DNA of 64,000 nt from Fulvimarina manganoxydans (GTDB lineage: Bacteria; Pseudomonadota; Alphaproteobacteria; Rhizobiales; Rhizobiaceae). The translations under genes and the position numbers were made by a program. The stretch is taken from the NCBI RefSeq assembly GCF_900176465.1, contig NZ_FWXR01000006.1, positions 62,001 to 126,000 on the forward strand, given 5' to 3'. A model generated the notes under the pieces. It was not told the DNA's origin. It made no database searches and saw only the letters and a program-made list of their open reading frames with translations. Positions 21,987 through 32,364 of this stretch are shown here, piece by piece (positions within the stretch are counted from its first letter, which is position 1; the number at the start of each line of letters is the position of its first letter).

Positions 21987-23346
21987 GATTTCAGTCTCAG
22001 CGCCCGCCGTGTCGCCAGGGCGCGATGATCGGCCGCTGAGCTTGACCGAATTTTCGAGTCTTCTATCCGCCTGCTTTCCGGGCAATCCTCCCCCAAAACC
22101 AAACTCCTTCCTTATCGCCGTGTCCGGTGGGCCGGATTCGCTCGCGCTCCTGCGTCTTGCCGCCTTGTCCCAGAACCCGAACTGGTGCTTTGCGGCCGCG
22201 ACCGTCGATCACGGATTGCGCCCGGAAGCGGCCTGCGAAGCGCGTTATGTGGCTAAACTCTGCCGCGCTTGGGCGATCCCGCATCAGACGCTTTCCTGGA
22301 CAGGCTGGGACGGGACCGGCAATCTTCAGGCAGAGGCGCGCGCCGCTCGCTACCGCTTGCTGACGAGCCATGCGGAAGAGATCGGCGCCTCCGCGGTCAT
22401 CGTCGCCCATCATCGTCAGGACCAGCGCGAGACCCATTGCCTCGCCAAGGCTCGGGGTCATCAAGGCGCAAGACTTGCCGGCATGCGCGCCGCGCGCGAT
22501 CTGGCGCCTGGCGTAAAGCTCTTGCGGCCCTTCCTGTCGATCGATCCGGCGCGGCTTGCAGCGCTTTTACGCAAAGAGGGGATCGAGGCGGTGGCCGATC
22601 CTTCCAATCAAGATCGCCGATTTGCCCGCGTCGCCCTTCGCGAGGATTTGGCGCGATATGACGTCGAGCAACTTGCCGAGATCGACCAGGCGATTGTCCG
22701 AGCCTGCGAACAGCGCCGCGAGGAGATGGGGCGTCTGGCGGCTGTGATCGCCTGGCTGGACGCGGCGGGCGCGCTGGTTTTCGAGGTGAGTGGACGAGTG
22801 CGTCTCGATTGCGACGCGTTCGAGACGGGCGAGCGTGAGGTGAGAAGGGCGCTCCTATCGCGCCTCCTGACAGCAGCCGGCGGTGCGCCTGAAGCGCCAG
22901 ATCGTGACAAGGTCACGCGGCTCGAACGCGCACTCGACGGCTGTGAGGTGGCTTTCGTCCGCACTCTTGGCGGAGCGCGGGTCTCCTTCACCCCAGGTCC
23001 CGGAACCCGCAAGGGCACCCTCGTCTTCGAACGAGAGTTTGGCCGAAAAGGCCCGCCAAGCGTGCGTGTCTCGAATGGCTTAAGACGGTATCTCTTCGAT
23101 GAGCGTTTCGACATCGTCTTGTCAGATGAGGAAGCGGAAGAGGCGGGTTGGATCCTGCCGCTTGGTGCATTGGGGCGCGGCAACCTGCATGATAAAACCC
23201 TGCCATGCCTCGTCGATCGAAGCGGCGCGTTGATCGCGGCCCATCCGCTTCTTGCCGATAAGCTCGAACGTCCTAGCTTCTCAAACGCCTTCAGCCGTTT
23301 GGCTTGGCGTTTTGGCGCGGATCTGCACGCTGATGCCCAGAGGTAA
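21940..23346 (+). CDS. tilS: tRNA(Ile)-lysidine synthase TilS
   Basis: Adds lysine to C34 of the CAU-anticodon isoleucine tRNA. Up to 468 aa; starts at ATG 21940 (overlapping cpoB by 47 bases) or GTG 22009 both fit, since the family begins only at LIAVSGGPDSLALLRLA. The PP-loop SGGPDS and VDHGLRPEA are intact. The usual HHxxDQxET region reads VAHHRQDQRETHCLAKARG, with Gln where the first of the paired Asp is normally found. The C-terminal part is diverged. ftsH, which often follows, is absent. I am sure of the family, less of full activity. Confidence 0.88.
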   Translation: MSAASSPKSSPRPSAEISVSAPAVSPGRDDRPLSLTEFSSLLSACFPGNPPPKPNSFLIAVSGGPDSLALLRLAALSQNPNWCFAAATVDHGLRPEAACEARYVAKLCRAWAIPHQTLSWTGWDGTGNLQAEARAARYRLLTSHAEEIGASAVIVAHHRQDQRETHCLAKARGHQGARLAGMRAARDLAPGVKLLRPFLSIDPARLAALLRKEGIEAVADPSNQDRRFARVALREDLARYDVEQLAEIDQAIVRACEQRREEMGRLAAVIAWLDAAGALVFEVSGRVRLDCDAFETGEREVRRALLSRLLTAAGGAPEAPDRDKVTRLERALDGCEVAFVRTLGGARVSFTPGPGTRKGTLVFEREFGRKGPPSVRVSNGLRRYLFDERFDIVLSDEEAEEAGWILPLGALGRGNLHDKTLPCLVDRSGALIAAHPLLADKLERPSFSNAFSRLAWRFGADLHADAQR

Positions 23347-23659
23347 ATCCTGCCAAGTAAAGTGCAGTTATGCATGGCTTGGTTGTGAATTATTGCAAGG
23401 CGAGGTGATGATTTTCCTGCCTGCGGGCACTTCGTCCTGGACAGTTTAGGTGCGCTTTAAAGCGGGGATCCAAAAAATAATACAGAATTATTATAACGTG
23501 GTGGAGTGCGGCGTTCTCATCCCCCTGTTGGTACTTCAAGTGTGAGATATCTCTTAACGGATTTGTTTTAGCTTCGCCGCATGGACGCCAGCCGACGCTC
23601 TCCGTGAGAACGCCAAGGGCCTGAGTCGTCGATCCTTCCACCTTACCGAGGCGCGCTTC
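23347..23659. other. Intergenic region between tilS and the PAS chemoreceptor gene
   Basis: About 310 bases with an AT-rich centre (23455-23500) and no supported ORF. A promoter for the chemoreceptor is expected here but no clear -35/-10 or sigma-28 match was found. Confidence 0.4.
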
Positions 23660-25375
23660 ATGCTCAGTCGATTGACGTTTCCATCTGACTCCGATGCGAT
23701 CCAGCAGGCCCTCGACCGTTCGATGGCCACGATCCAGTTCAAGCCAGACGGCACGATCCTCGAAGCCAACGACAACTTTTGCCAGGCCCTCGGTTATCAG
23801 CGGAGCGAAATCGTCGGGCGTCATCACAAGATGTTCGTTCAAGAGGCGCAAGCTCAGTCGCCGGATTATCAAACCTTCTGGCGCAGCTTGAGCGAGGGGC
23901 GCTTCATGTCGGGCGAGTTCAAGCGCATCGCTAAGGACGGACGGGAGGTCTGGATTCAGGCGAGCTACAACCCGATCCTCGACCGCAGGGGACGGTGTGT
24001 GAAGGTCGTGAAAATTGCCGCCGACATCACCTCCGAAAAGCGCAAGGCGATGGAGGATGCCGGGAAGCTGGATGCGCTGTCCCGCGCCCAGGCCGTGATC
24101 GAGTTCCTGCCTGATGGAACGATCCTTTCGGCCAATCCAAACTTTCTTCAAACAATGGGCTATCGCGAAGACGAGATCGTCGGCCGTCACCACAAGATGT
24201 TCGTCGACGCCCACTACGCCAAGTCCGAGGACTATGCGGGCTTCTGGCGCGATCTCGCGGCGGGTCAATTCTGTGCCCGCGAGTTCCTGCGCTTCGGCAA
24301 GGGCGGCCGAGAGGTCTTCATCCAGGCGACCTATAACCCTATTCGGGACGATGAGGGGCGCGTCTTCAAGGTCGTCAAATTCGCCACCGACGTCACGGGC
24401 CGTGTCGCTGCGGTGAGAAGTCTTGCCGGTGGCCTGAAGCGTTTGGCCGAGGGCGAGCTGGACCAGACGATCGAGACGGCGTTCGTGCCCGAGCTCGAAG
24501 CGGTGCGCCAGGATTTCAATAACGCCGTCGCCATGCTTCGGGACGCTTTGACCGATGTCGGCGAAAGCGCGAAGGCGTTCCGCGCCACGACGGCGGAGAT
24601 CAGCGATGCGTCGAATGGCCTGTCAAGCCGGACACGCTTGCAGGCCGGCTCCGTCGAAGAGACCTCGGCAGCGGTCGCCAAACTCTACGGCGCGGTCGAC
24701 GAGTCCGCCAAGCGCGCTGCCGATGTCAGCAAGCGCGTCTCCGCCATGCGAAGCGATGCCCAGACCTCGGGCCGCGTCGTCGAAAACACTACGGCGGCGA
24801 TGAGCGCGATCGCAAACTCCTCTTCGGAGGTTACCCGTATCGTTTCGGTCATCGAGGAAATCGCCTTCCAGACCAATCTGCTTGCCCTCAATGCCGGGGT
24901 CGAGGCGGCGCGCGCCGGCGAAGCCGGTCGTGGCTTTGCCGTCGTCGCACAGGAGGTTCGCGCGCTGGCCCAACGCTCTGCCGACGCGGCCAAGGAGATC
25001 GACGCGCTGATCCAGCGCTCGGGCGAGCATGTGAAGGCGGGGGTGAAGCTCGTCGGGGAGACCGGAACCAGCCTGAGCGGCATCGTCGAGGCGGTTGCCG
25101 AGGTCGATCGGTTGATCGCGGCCATCGTTGAGACGACGCGGGCGCAAGGGGTCAATCTGTCCGAGATCACGCGAGCCGTCGAAACGATCGATCAGGGAAC
25201 CCATCAGAACGGCGCCATGGTGGAGCAGGCGGCCAGCGCCTGCGCCAATCTCGGCGTCGAAGCCGAGCGCATGACGATGCTTCTGGCGCGCTTTGGGATC
25301 GACGCCGCCGCAACGGGCGCCGCGCGGCGAGCGGTCGCGGGAGGCGCTTATGCGCGTAACGAGAGGGCGGCTTGA
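23660..25375 (+). CDS. Soluble methyl-accepting chemotaxis protein with two PAS domains
   Basis: 571 aa, no membrane segment, so probably a cytoplasmic receptor. Two similar PAS domains lie at about 12-130 and 135-250, each containing an [11 protein letters not shown] block and ending in a PAC-like strand ([24 protein letters not shown]). A short HAMP-like connector ([21 protein letters not shown]) leads to the signalling hairpin. Its tip is intact: [44 protein letters not shown]-type sequence. PAS-MCPs of this kind usually sense redox state, oxygen or energy, perhaps via FAD or haem; the cofactor cannot be read here. No che genes are nearby. Confidence 0.92.
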   Translation: MLSRLTFPSDSDAIQQALDRSMATIQFKPDGTILEANDNFCQALGYQRSEIVGRHHKMFVQEAQAQSPDYQTFWRSLSEGRFMSGEFKRIAKDGREVWIQASYNPILDRRGRCVKVVKIAADITSEKRKAMEDAGKLDALSRAQAVIEFLPDGTILSANPNFLQTMGYREDEIVGRHHKMFVDAHYAKSEDYAGFWRDLAAGQFCAREFLRFGKGGREVFIQATYNPIRDDEGRVFKVVKFATDVTGRVAAVRSLAGGLKRLAEGELDQTIETAFVPELEAVRQDFNNAVAMLRDALTDVGESAKAFRATTAEISDASNGLSSRTRLQAGSVEETSAAVAKLYGAVDESAKRAADVSKRVSAMRSDAQTSGRVVENTTAAMSAIANSSSEVTRIVSVIEEIAFQTNLLALNAGVEAARAGEAGRGFAVVAQEVRALAQRSADAAKEIDALIQRSGEHVKAGVKLVGETGTSLSGIVEAVAEVDRLIAAIVETTRAQGVNLSEITRAVETIDQGTHQNGAMVEQAASACANLGVEAERMTMLLARFGIDAAATGAARRAVAGGAYARNERAA

Positions 25376-25681
25376 TCGGTTCTATCGGCGAGGGAAGACC
25401 AGGGCATTCGGTGGTCGTAGTGTCGCACGTCTTCCGTCTCGATCCTGAATTGGTGCGGCGTCCGTAGGCTTCGAATGCGTGGAGCACTTCCCCTGACGCT
25501 TCGTCATCTTCCTCGGGCTCGAAGAGCACGAGGAGCCATTCCGTCCCACTCGATGCCTTCATTCTTTCAAGGGCGCGCAACTTTCCACCACCGTCGATCT
25601 GGCATCCATGGCTTGGCGGTTGAGGACGGTGATGGCGCTTCGACTCCGCAGCTGCCTTCTGAACCACCCCAGATCAAACCA
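25376..25681. other. Convergent intergenic region, no gene recognised
   Basis: Only short ORFs. The longest minus-strand frame overlaps the chemoreceptor gene by over 200 bases and contains low-quality sequence (a Thr run, then Arg-rich), so I did not call it. Confidence 0.4.
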
Positions 25682-25682
25682 A

Positions 25683-25713
25683 AAAGGCGCGCCCCGATCG
25701 GAGCGCGCCTTTC
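25683..25713 (-). terminator. Terminator of pnp
   Basis: GGCGCGC arms pair around a CCCGATCGGA centre. On the minus strand the hairpin ends in a TTTTT run. It lies about 30 bases after the pnp stop at 25741. Confidence 0.75.
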
Positions 25714-25740
25714 GATGTTCCGAGCGATCAAGCGAAGGGC

Positions 25741-27882
25741 TTAAGCCGCGTCCTCGCTCGAATCCTTGCCCTTCTTGATCTCTTCGCCGGTCTCCTGATC
25801 GACGACCTTCATGGACAGGCGAACCTTGCCGCGCTCGTCGAAGCCCATGAGCTTCACATAGACCTTGTCGCCTTCCTTGATGACGTCGGTGGTCTTGGCG
25901 ACCCGGCCTTCGCCGAGCTGGGAGATGTGAACGAGGCCGTCACGCGAGCCGAAGAAGTTGACGAAGGCGCCGAATTCGACCGTCTTGACGACGGTGCCCT
26001 CGTAGATTTCGCCGACTTCCGGCTCGGCCACGATCGAGTGGATCCACTTCTTGGCCGCCTCGATCTCCTTGCCGGAGGCCGACGCGATCTTGATCGTGCC
26101 GTCGTCGTCGATGTTGATCTTGGCGCCGGTCTTCTCGACGATCTCGCGGATGACCTTGCCGCCCGAGCCGATCACGTCGCGGATCTTGTCTGTCGGGATC
26201 TGCATGACCTCGATGCGCGGAGCGAACTCGCCGAGCTCGGCGCGGCTCTCCGAGAGGGCCTTGGCCATCTCGTCGAGGATGTGGATGCGCCCGCCCTTGG
26301 CCTGTTCGAGGGCGATCTTCATGATCTCCTCGGTGATGCCCTGGATCTTGATGTCCATCTGGAGCGAGGTCACGCCTTCCGACGTGCCGGCCACCTTGAA
26401 GTCCATGTCGCCAAGGTGATCCTCGTCGCCGAGAATGTCGGAGAGAACCGCAAAGCGCTCATCTTCCTTGATGAGGCCCATGGCGATACCCGCCACCGGA
26501 CGCTTCAGGGGCACGCCGGCATCCATGAAGGCGAGCGAGGTGCCGCAGACGGTCGCCATCGAGGACGAGCCGTTGGACTCGGTGATCTCCGAGACCGCGC
26601 GCAGCGTGTAGGGGAACTGCTCCTGAGCCGGCAGCATCGGCCGAATGGCGCGCCAGGCAAGCTTTCCGTGACCGATTTCGCGGCGGCCGGGCGAGCCCAT
26701 GCGGCCGGTCTCACCCACCGAATAGGGCGGGAAGTTGTAATGGAGCAGGAAGCGCTCCTTGTAGGTGCCGGTCAGGGCGTCGACGAACTGCTCGTCCTCG
26801 CCGGTGCCCAGCGTCGCGACGACAAGCGCCTGGGTCTCGCCGCGCGTGAAGAGCGCCGAACCATGGGTGCGCGGCAGGACGCCGGCCTCGGCGACGATCT
26901 GACGGACCGTCGATAGGTCGCGACCGTCGATGCGGCTCTTGGTGTCGAGAATGTTCCAGCGAACGATCTTGGCCTGGAGCGATTTGAAGACCGCGCCGAC
27001 CTCTTCCTTCGTGTATTTGGTCTCTTCCGCGCCCTCGGGCAGGAAGTGCGCGGTCACCTTCGCCTTGGCGGCGTCGACGGCGCCGTAACGGGCCTGCTTG
27101 TCGGTGATCTTGTAGGCTTCGCGCAGATCGGTCTCGACCAGCTGCAGCATCTCGCCTTCGAGAGCCGAACGATCCGGCGCGGAATGCTCGCGCGGCTCCT
27201 TGGCGGCGACCTCGGCGAGCTTGATGATCGCATCGATCACCGGCTGGAAGCCCTTATGGCCGTGCATGACGGCGCCGAGCATGATGTCCTCGGGAAGCTC
27301 CTGGGCCTCCGATTCCACCATGAGGACCGCGTCCTGGGTACCGGCAACGACGAGGTCGAGCGCGGACTCGTCCATCTCGTCCACATGCGGGTTCAGCTTG
27401 TACTCGCCATTGATATAGCCGACGCGCGCCGCGCCGATCGGGCCCATGAAGGGCACGCCCGACAGGGTGAGGGCCGCCGAGGCCGCGACCATGGCGAGAA
27501 TGTCAGGGTCGTTTTCGAGATCGTGCTGAAGAACCGTGACGACGACCTGGGTGTCGTTCTTGTAGCCTTCCGCAAAGAGCGGACGGATCGGACGGTCGAT
27601 GAGGCGGGAGACCAGCGTCTCCTTCTCGGACGGACGGCCTTCGCGCTTGAAATAGCCGCCCGGGATCTTACCGGCCGCGAAGGCCTTTTCCTGGTAGTTC
27701 ACGGTCAGCGGGAAGAAGTCGAAGCCGGCCTTGGGCTGCTTCTCGGAAACGACGGTCGCAAGGACCGTGGTCTCGCCATAGGTGGCGAGAACGGCGCCGT
27801 CGGCCTGACGGGCGATCTTGCCGGTTTCCAGGGTGAGCCGGCGGCCGGCCCAGTCGACATCCACGCGATGGGAATTGAACAT
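25741..27882 (-). CDS. pnp: Polyribonucleotide nucleotidyltransferase (PNPase)
   Basis: Phosphorolytic 3'-5' exoribonuclease of the RNA degradosome. 713 aa, normal length. Two RNase PH-like cores are visible (the first with [22 protein letters not shown], the second with [20 protein letters not shown] and [19 protein letters not shown]). A KH domain follows ([24 protein letters not shown] instead of the common GPGG), then an S1 domain ([20 protein letters not shown]). It lies 370 bases downstream of rpsO on the same strand, the classic rpsO-pnp order. Confidence 0.98.
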   Translation of the reverse strand: MFNSHRVDVDWAGRRLTLETGKIARQADGAVLATYGETTVLATVVSEKQPKAGFDFFPLTVNYQEKAFAAGKIPGGYFKREGRPSEKETLVSRLIDRPIRPLFAEGYKNDTQVVVTVLQHDLENDPDILAMVAASAALTLSGVPFMGPIGAARVGYINGEYKLNPHVDEMDESALDLVVAGTQDAVLMVESEAQELPEDIMLGAVMHGHKGFQPVIDAIIKLAEVAAKEPREHSAPDRSALEGEMLQLVETDLREAYKITDKQARYGAVDAAKAKVTAHFLPEGAEETKYTKEEVGAVFKSLQAKIVRWNILDTKSRIDGRDLSTVRQIVAEAGVLPRTHGSALFTRGETQALVVATLGTGEDEQFVDALTGTYKERFLLHYNFPPYSVGETGRMGSPGRREIGHGKLAWRAIRPMLPAQEQFPYTLRAVSEITESNGSSSMATVCGTSLAFMDAGVPLKRPVAGIAMGLIKEDERFAVLSDILGDEDHLGDMDFKVAGTSEGVTSLQMDIKIQGITEEIMKIALEQAKGGRIHILDEMAKALSESRAELGEFAPRIEVMQIPTDKIRDVIGSGGKVIREIVEKTGAKINIDDDGTIKIASASGKEIEAAKKWIHSIVAEPEVGEIYEGTVVKTVEFGAFVNFFGSRDGLVHISQLGEGRVAKTTDVIKEGDKVYVKLMGFDERGKVRLSMKVVDQETGEEIKKGKDSSEDAA

Positions 27883-28206
27883 GATAAGGTCTTGCCTTCT
27901 TGTCTTAAGGCGATCCGACCGGCCGCGCCGCTCTTCGGCGGGCCCTCACGTCGTCAAACGGATCATCGTCGGATCGCACATCGGTCGTGCGAAGGGGTCA
28001 CGGGCAAGACGACGGAGGGCTTCAGGACAATTCCGGGACGAACCGGAGAAGAAGCCGTCTGCAATCCTGCCCCATGACGCCGTTCGGCGGATCCGCCGGC
28101 CCGGCCATGCCTGTCGCTTCTCAGCGCCGGCACCGCCTTTGTATGGGTCGGCGGGGGCTCCGGCGAAAGGCGTCCCTTGCGAGACGACATCCGCCGGAAT
28201 GCGAAA
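27883..28206 (-). other. rpsO-pnp intercistronic region
   Basis: No gene. This 5' region of pnp is where pnp messages are usually processed and autoregulated; the only clear structure is the hairpin at 28207-28234 on the rpsO side. Confidence 0.45.
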
Positions 28207-28234
28207 CCGGCGGGACCTTCAAGGGACCCGCCGG
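28207..28234 (-). terminator. Hairpin between rpsO and pnp
   Basis: Eight perfect pairs (CCGGCGGG with CCCGCCGG) around a 12-base loop, about 20 bases after the rpsO stop. The run after it on the minus strand is only TTT. It may be an rpsO terminator with read-through or an RNase processing site ahead of pnp. Confidence 0.55.
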
Positions 28235-28252
28235 GCATTCGATCTCAAAGCG

Positions 28253-28522
28253 TCAACGGCGCAGGCCGAGACGCTGAATCAGGCTCTGGTAGCGCTCGTC
28301 TTCCTTGCCCTTCAGATAGTCGAGCAGGCGACGGCGCTGCGAGACGAGCTTCAGGAGGCCACGGCGGGAATGATTGTCCTTCTTGTGGCCCTTGAAGTGC
28401 TCGGTGAGATTGGTGATGCGCTCGGTGAGGAGGGCGACCTGGACTTCGGGCGAACCGGTGTCGCCTTCCTTGGTGCCGTATTCCTTGAGGAGTTCCGCCT
28501 TGCGCTCAGCCGTAATCGACAT
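28253..28522 (-). CDS. rpsO: 30S ribosomal protein S15
   Basis: 89 aa, exactly the usual length, starting [16 protein letters not shown] and containing [35 protein letters not shown] and the end [29 protein letters not shown]. It binds the central domain of 16S rRNA early in 30S assembly. It stands 257 bases from the esterase gene, so it should have its own promoter. Confidence 0.98.
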   Translation of the reverse strand: MSITAERKAELLKEYGTKEGDTGSPEVQVALLTERITNLTEHFKGHKKDNHSRRGLLKLVSQRRRLLDYLKGKEDERYQSLIQRLGLRR

Positions 28523-28779
28523 CGGGTCCCTTTCTGTTGTCGTTGGGTGGGTGTGTCGCCCGTGGCCGGGATGTCGTCCAGCGAGGGCCGTTGCCGCGCG
28601 TCACAGGGTTTGAGACCCTCGGCGCGGATGCCGTGCATATAAGGGATATCGACGGGGAATGATAGGGGGGCGGCGCGCCGCGCGTTCCCGGCGAAAAATC
28701 GACAGCGAGGGGTTGCGACCCGTCTCAACGCGCCGACCAATCGTCCGCCGTTCCATCTGACGCCGTCAGAGGAGGCCGG

Positions 28780-29706
28780 TCAGGCGAGATAGTCTGCGAC
28801 GAGCCTTCTCAGATCACCCGCCTCGCCGATCCAGCCATCCATCTGCAGAAAGCCGTGAATCATGCCGTCGAACCGATGATGCATGACGTCATTGCCGGCC
28901 TCGTGCAGTCTTTGCGCGAAGGCTTCGCCCTCGTCGCGCAAGGGATCGTGCTCAGCGGTGACGATGAGGGCGCGGGGCAGGCGGGAGAGATCGGGCGCGA
29001 GCAGGGGCGAGACGATGGGGTCGGACCGGGCGGCGATGTCGGGCACGAAGAGCCCATTTTCATAGGCGAGCGACTCCTCGGTCATCACATGGCCGCTCTC
29101 GCTTCTCAGCGAGGCGAAAGGCCGATCCGGGCGCAGATCGGTGTTCGGATAAAGCAGCAACATCGCCTCCGGCATCGGCCCGCACGCCTCGCGCAGATGG
29201 ATCGCCGTCACGGCGGCAAACAGGCCGCCGATGGAATCGCCGCCAATCGCAATGCGGTCGGGATCGAATCCGAGATCGCCAGCTTTCGACAGAAGCGCAG
29301 TTGTCGCCGTGATGCAGTCGGTCTGCGGAGCCGGCGAGGGATGTTCGGGCGCAAGCCTATAGTCGACCGAGGCAATGGCGCATCGAGTGGACGAAGAGAG
29401 CTGGCGCAATGCCACGTCGTGGCTGTCCAGCGAGCCGGCCATCGCGCCGCCGCCGTGATACCAGACGATGAGCCGCGACGCTTCGCTAGAGGGACGATAA
29501 AGCCGAACGGGGATTGCGCCGGCCGGTCCCTCGACCGCCAAAGCCTCCGCGCTGACATCGCCTGGGCTGTTGCCGGAATAGTCGGTCAGCGAGCCGGTCA
29601 AAGCGCGCGCCTGTTCAAGCTTCTGGGCCTCGTCGCGGGGCGGCACCTGGACGCCGGTCTTTCGCGACAGATCGGCAAGCACGGCCTTGGCATCGTCCTT
29701 CAACAT
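28780..29706 (-). CDS. Alpha/beta hydrolase, hormone-sensitive-lipase (family IV) esterase type
   Basis: 308 aa. It has the oxyanion motif VWYHGGGAMAGSLDSHD, the nucleophile elbow IGGDSIGG (Ser in GDSIG), and then an Asp (TAEHDPLRDEGEAFAQRL) and a His (HGF in MIHGFLQM) in the right order for the triad. Such enzymes hydrolyse short acyl esters; the natural substrate is unknown. It begins 10 bases after the corA stop, so the two are likely co-transcribed. Confidence 0.9.
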   Translation of the reverse strand: MLKDDAKAVLADLSRKTGVQVPPRDEAQKLEQARALTGSLTDYSGNSPGDVSAEALAVEGPAGAIPVRLYRPSSEASRLIVWYHGGGAMAGSLDSHDVALRQLSSSTRCAIASVDYRLAPEHPSPAPQTDCITATTALLSKAGDLGFDPDRIAIGGDSIGGLFAAVTAIHLREACGPMPEAMLLLYPNTDLRPDRPFASLRSESGHVMTEESLAYENGLFVPDIAARSDPIVSPLLAPDLSRLPRALIVTAEHDPLRDEGEAFAQRLHEAGNDVMHHRFDGMIHGFLQMDGWIGEAGDLRRLVADYLA

Positions 29707-29716
29707 GCTGCCTCCC

Positions 29717-30808
29717 TTAAATCCAGCGCTTCTTCTTGAAATAGGCGAGCAACCCCAAGGCGATGACGGTCATAACGGCAAGGGCGATGGGATAGCCATA
29801 GGGCGATTGGGTGAGCGGCATGTTCCAGTCGGAGATCTCGGGATTGAAATTCATGCCCCAGAGACCGGCCAGAAAGCCCAAGGGGATGAAGATCGTCGAG
29901 ATGATCGTCAGAAGATTGATCACCTCATTGGTCGCGGCCGCCGATAAGGTCATGTGTAGATCGATGAGGCCTGCGGCGGTGTCGCGATAGGTGTCGTTGA
30001 GATCAATCAGCTGATCGCAATGGTCCTGGACATCGCCGAAATAGGTTTTGGTCTCCTCGCGTAGAAACGGACGATCGAGGCGCAGCAGCGCGTTGAGCGC
30101 GTCCCGTGTCGGACGCAGAACCCGGCGCAGATTGAGCATGTCGCGACGCAGGCCATGGATTTCAGGCACCTGAACGGCGTCGAGATCGTCGAAGATCTCG
30201 TCTTCCAATTCGTCGATGCGTCCCGTCTGCCGGTCGACGACCGGAAAATAGGCGTCGATCACCGCGTCGATCAGCGCATAGGCGAGATAGTCCGAATGGC
30301 CGGCATGGAGACGCGGCGCGCCCTTCTCGATGCGTTTGCGCACCGGATCGAAGGCGTCGCCCGGACGCTCCTGAAAGGTGAGGACGAAGCCTTCGCCGAA
30401 AAAGACCGAGAGCTGTTCGGAATTCCCCGTCGGATCGAGCATTCGAGCGACCACGAAGGCATGATCCTGATAGGGATCGCATTTCGGCCGCTGTTCCGTG
30501 TTGACCACATCTTCGAGCGCGAGGGGATGAAGGTTGAAGGCTGCCCCGATCCGTTCCACGAGGCCAATGTCGGAGAGGCCCGAGCAATCAAGCCAGATGA
30601 CGGGCCATTCCGTGCGCAGAGCGAGAGCCTCGTCGAGATCGATGCCGACTTGCTTGTGAAAGCGCCCGTCGCCGATTCCATAGACCGAGAGGCGGGACGG
30701 CACGGCTTCGGGATCGGCCACCAGAAGGCCGGGCGGCGCCCCGACGCCGGAGCGATTCAGGGTGCTTCGCCTACGCTTCTTCTTTTTCAGTCTCGGGAAT
30801 GCCACCAT
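29717..30808 (-). CDS. CorA family divalent metal transporter
   Basis: 363 aa. A basic N-terminus and a long cytoplasmic funnel domain are followed by two C-terminal helices (INLLTIISTIFIPLGFLAGLWGMNF and ALAVMTVIALGLLAYF). The GMN signature is intact, as WGMNF rather than the usual YGMNF. It ends with the basic cluster KKKRWI. Likely Mg2+ (or Co2+/Zn2+) transport; the subfamily cannot be set from sequence alone. A strong hairpin at 30838 separates it from truB. Confidence 0.92.
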   Translation of the reverse strand: MVAFPRLKKKKRRRSTLNRSGVGAPPGLLVADPEAVPSRLSVYGIGDGRFHKQVGIDLDEALALRTEWPVIWLDCSGLSDIGLVERIGAAFNLHPLALEDVVNTEQRPKCDPYQDHAFVVARMLDPTGNSEQLSVFFGEGFVLTFQERPGDAFDPVRKRIEKGAPRLHAGHSDYLAYALIDAVIDAYFPVVDRQTGRIDELEDEIFDDLDAVQVPEIHGLRRDMLNLRRVLRPTRDALNALLRLDRPFLREETKTYFGDVQDHCDQLIDLNDTYRDTAAGLIDLHMTLSAAATNEVINLLTIISTIFIPLGFLAGLWGMNFNPEISDWNMPLTQSPYGYPIALAVMTVIALGLLAYFKKKRWI

Positions 30809-30837
30809 CGAACGCTTACCACTCTCGTCAACGCAAT

Positions 30838-30867
30838 CGGCCGTCGCATGGGTCTATGCGACGGCCG
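30838..30867 (-). terminator. Hairpin after truB, before corA
   Basis: Perfect 12-bp inverted repeat CGGCCGTCGCAT / ATGCGACGGCCG with a 6-base loop, about 85 bases past the truB stop. The following minus-strand bases (ATTGCGTTG) are only mildly T-rich. Confidence 0.55.
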
Positions 30868-30949
30868 CTCGGGTAACTTGAGAAAGGGGCGGCCGGTTGC
30901 AAGTGCGACGTGTGGTTGCCGCTTCGTAGGAAGCCCGACCCAATTTTGC

Positions 30950-31936
30950 TCAGCCGCGTCCGCCAAAGACGCGGCGCGGGTGGAACGAGCCCTGTTCGAT
31001 CGCGCCGATGGCGATCAGCCGCCCATGCCCGGTCGCAAAGGCCTCTTCGCAAAAGGCCGGGGCGTCACGCCCCCTCAAGAGAACCGGATTGCCGGACAGG
31101 ACGCGGCTCGCCTGTTCTTCCGATAGCGAGACCTCGTAAAGATCGGAGAGCGCCTCGGCCGCGTCCACGACATAGTCGTCCAGCGGCTCGAAATCGGTGA
31201 CGCGTGCGGTGGCGCCGGCCTCGACCTGTTCCTCATCGAGCTCTTCGCGGCCCTCGTCGGCCGCCTCCATGAGTTCGTCGAGGGTCACCATGTCCTCTTC
31301 CTCGAAGGCGCCGACGGCGGTTCGGCGCAGATCGATCACATGGCCGAAGCAGCCGAGATCGCGGCCGAGATCGCGCGCGATCGCCCGCACATAGGTGCCC
31401 TTGCCGCATTCGGCCTCGAAAACCGCCGTGTCGTCGTCCGGGCGCTCCAGGAGTTCCAGCCGGTGAACGGTGACGATGCGGCTGGCGATCTCTACCTCTT
31501 CGCCGGAGCGCGCCAGATCATAAGCACGCTCGCCATCGATCTTGATGGCGGAAAAGCGCGGCGGCACCTGCTCGATCTCGCCGATATAGTCGGGCAGGCG
31601 ATCGAGTATCGCCTCCTCGCTCGGCCGCATCTCGGCGCTTTCGACGACCGGGCCTTCAGTATCGTCGGTCGTCGTCTCGGCGCCCCAGCGAACGGTGAAG
31701 CGATAGGTCTTGCGACCGTCCATTACATAAGGAACGGTCTTGGTCGCATCGCCAAAGGCGATCGGCAGCATGCCCGAGGCGAGCGGATCAAGCGTGCCGG
31801 CATGGCCCGCCTTCTGAGCGAAATAGAGCCGCTTCAGCTTGGCGACCGCATCGGTCGAGCCGAGACCCTTCGGCTTATCGAGAATGACCCAGCCATTGAT
31901 CGGCCGGCCTTTGGGCTTCTTTCCACGGCGCGCCAT
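30950..31936 (-). CDS. truB: tRNA pseudouridine(55) synthase
   Basis: Makes Psi55 in the tRNA T-loop. 328 aa from the ATG at 31936; a GTG one codon earlier also exists. Motifs: [31 protein letters not shown] with the catalytic Asp, [17 protein letters not shown] and [12 protein letters not shown]. An acidic insertion ([15 protein letters not shown]) and a PUA-like C-terminus follow. The start overlaps the rbfA stop (TGATG), so rbfA-truB are coupled. Confidence 0.97.
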   Translation of the reverse strand: MARRGKKPKGRPINGWVILDKPKGLGSTDAVAKLKRLYFAQKAGHAGTLDPLASGMLPIAFGDATKTVPYVMDGRKTYRFTVRWGAETTTDDTEGPVVESAEMRPSEEAILDRLPDYIGEIEQVPPRFSAIKIDGERAYDLARSGEEVEIASRIVTVHRLELLERPDDDTAVFEAECGKGTYVRAIARDLGRDLGCFGHVIDLRRTAVGAFEEEDMVTLDELMEAADEGREELDEEQVEAGATARVTDFEPLDDYVVDAAEALSDLYEVSLSEEQASRVLSGNPVLLRGRDAPAFCEEAFATGHGRLIAIGAIEQGSFHPRRVFGGRG

Positions 31937-32364
31937 CACTTCGTCTCCTCGTCATCGGTCTCGTCCTCGTCGAGATCGCGGGCGACCTCGGGCGAGCGCA
32001 GGAGCGCGTCGATCCGCGCGAAATTGTCGAAGGAGGTGTCCTCGCGAAAGCGAATGTCGGGCATGTATTTCATCTGTTTGAGCGCCGGCGTGACCCGGCC
32101 GCGAATGAATCGCGCATTGGAATTGAGCGCATCGACGAAGGGCGTGACGTCGTCCTGTCCGAGCACCGTCACATACGCGGTGGCGAGCTTCAGATCCGGC
32201 GACATGCGCACTTCGGACACGGAGACGACGGCCTTTTCGAGCAGCGGGTCGCGAATTTCGCCGCGCTGCATGACCTCCGTCAGCGCGTGGCGAACCTTTT
32301 CGCCGACCGAAAGCTGGCGTTGGCTGGGCCCGGAACCGGGCTTTTGATGGGAGCGGGATGCCAT
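31936..32364 (-). CDS. rbfA: Ribosome-binding factor A
   Basis: 142 aa. KH-like RbfA fold with [42 protein letters not shown] and [28 protein letters not shown], then an acidic tail. Needed for 16S 5'-end maturation and cold adaptation. In most alphaproteobacteria infB lies directly upstream; here the upstream 350 bases are empty and then comes a metalloprotease gene. Confidence 0.97.
   Translation of the reverse strand: MASRSHQKPGSGPSQRQLSVGEKVRHALTEVMQRGEIRDPLLEKAVVSVSEVRMSPDLKLATAYVTVLGQDDVTPFVDALNSNARFIRGRVTPALKQMKYMPDIRFREDTSFDNFARIDALLRSPEVARDLDEDETDDEETK

Noticed and set aside
25167-25667. 166-codon minus-strand ORF after the PAS chemoreceptor
   Set aside because: It overlaps the chemoreceptor by over 200 bases and contains low-complexity Thr and Arg runs.
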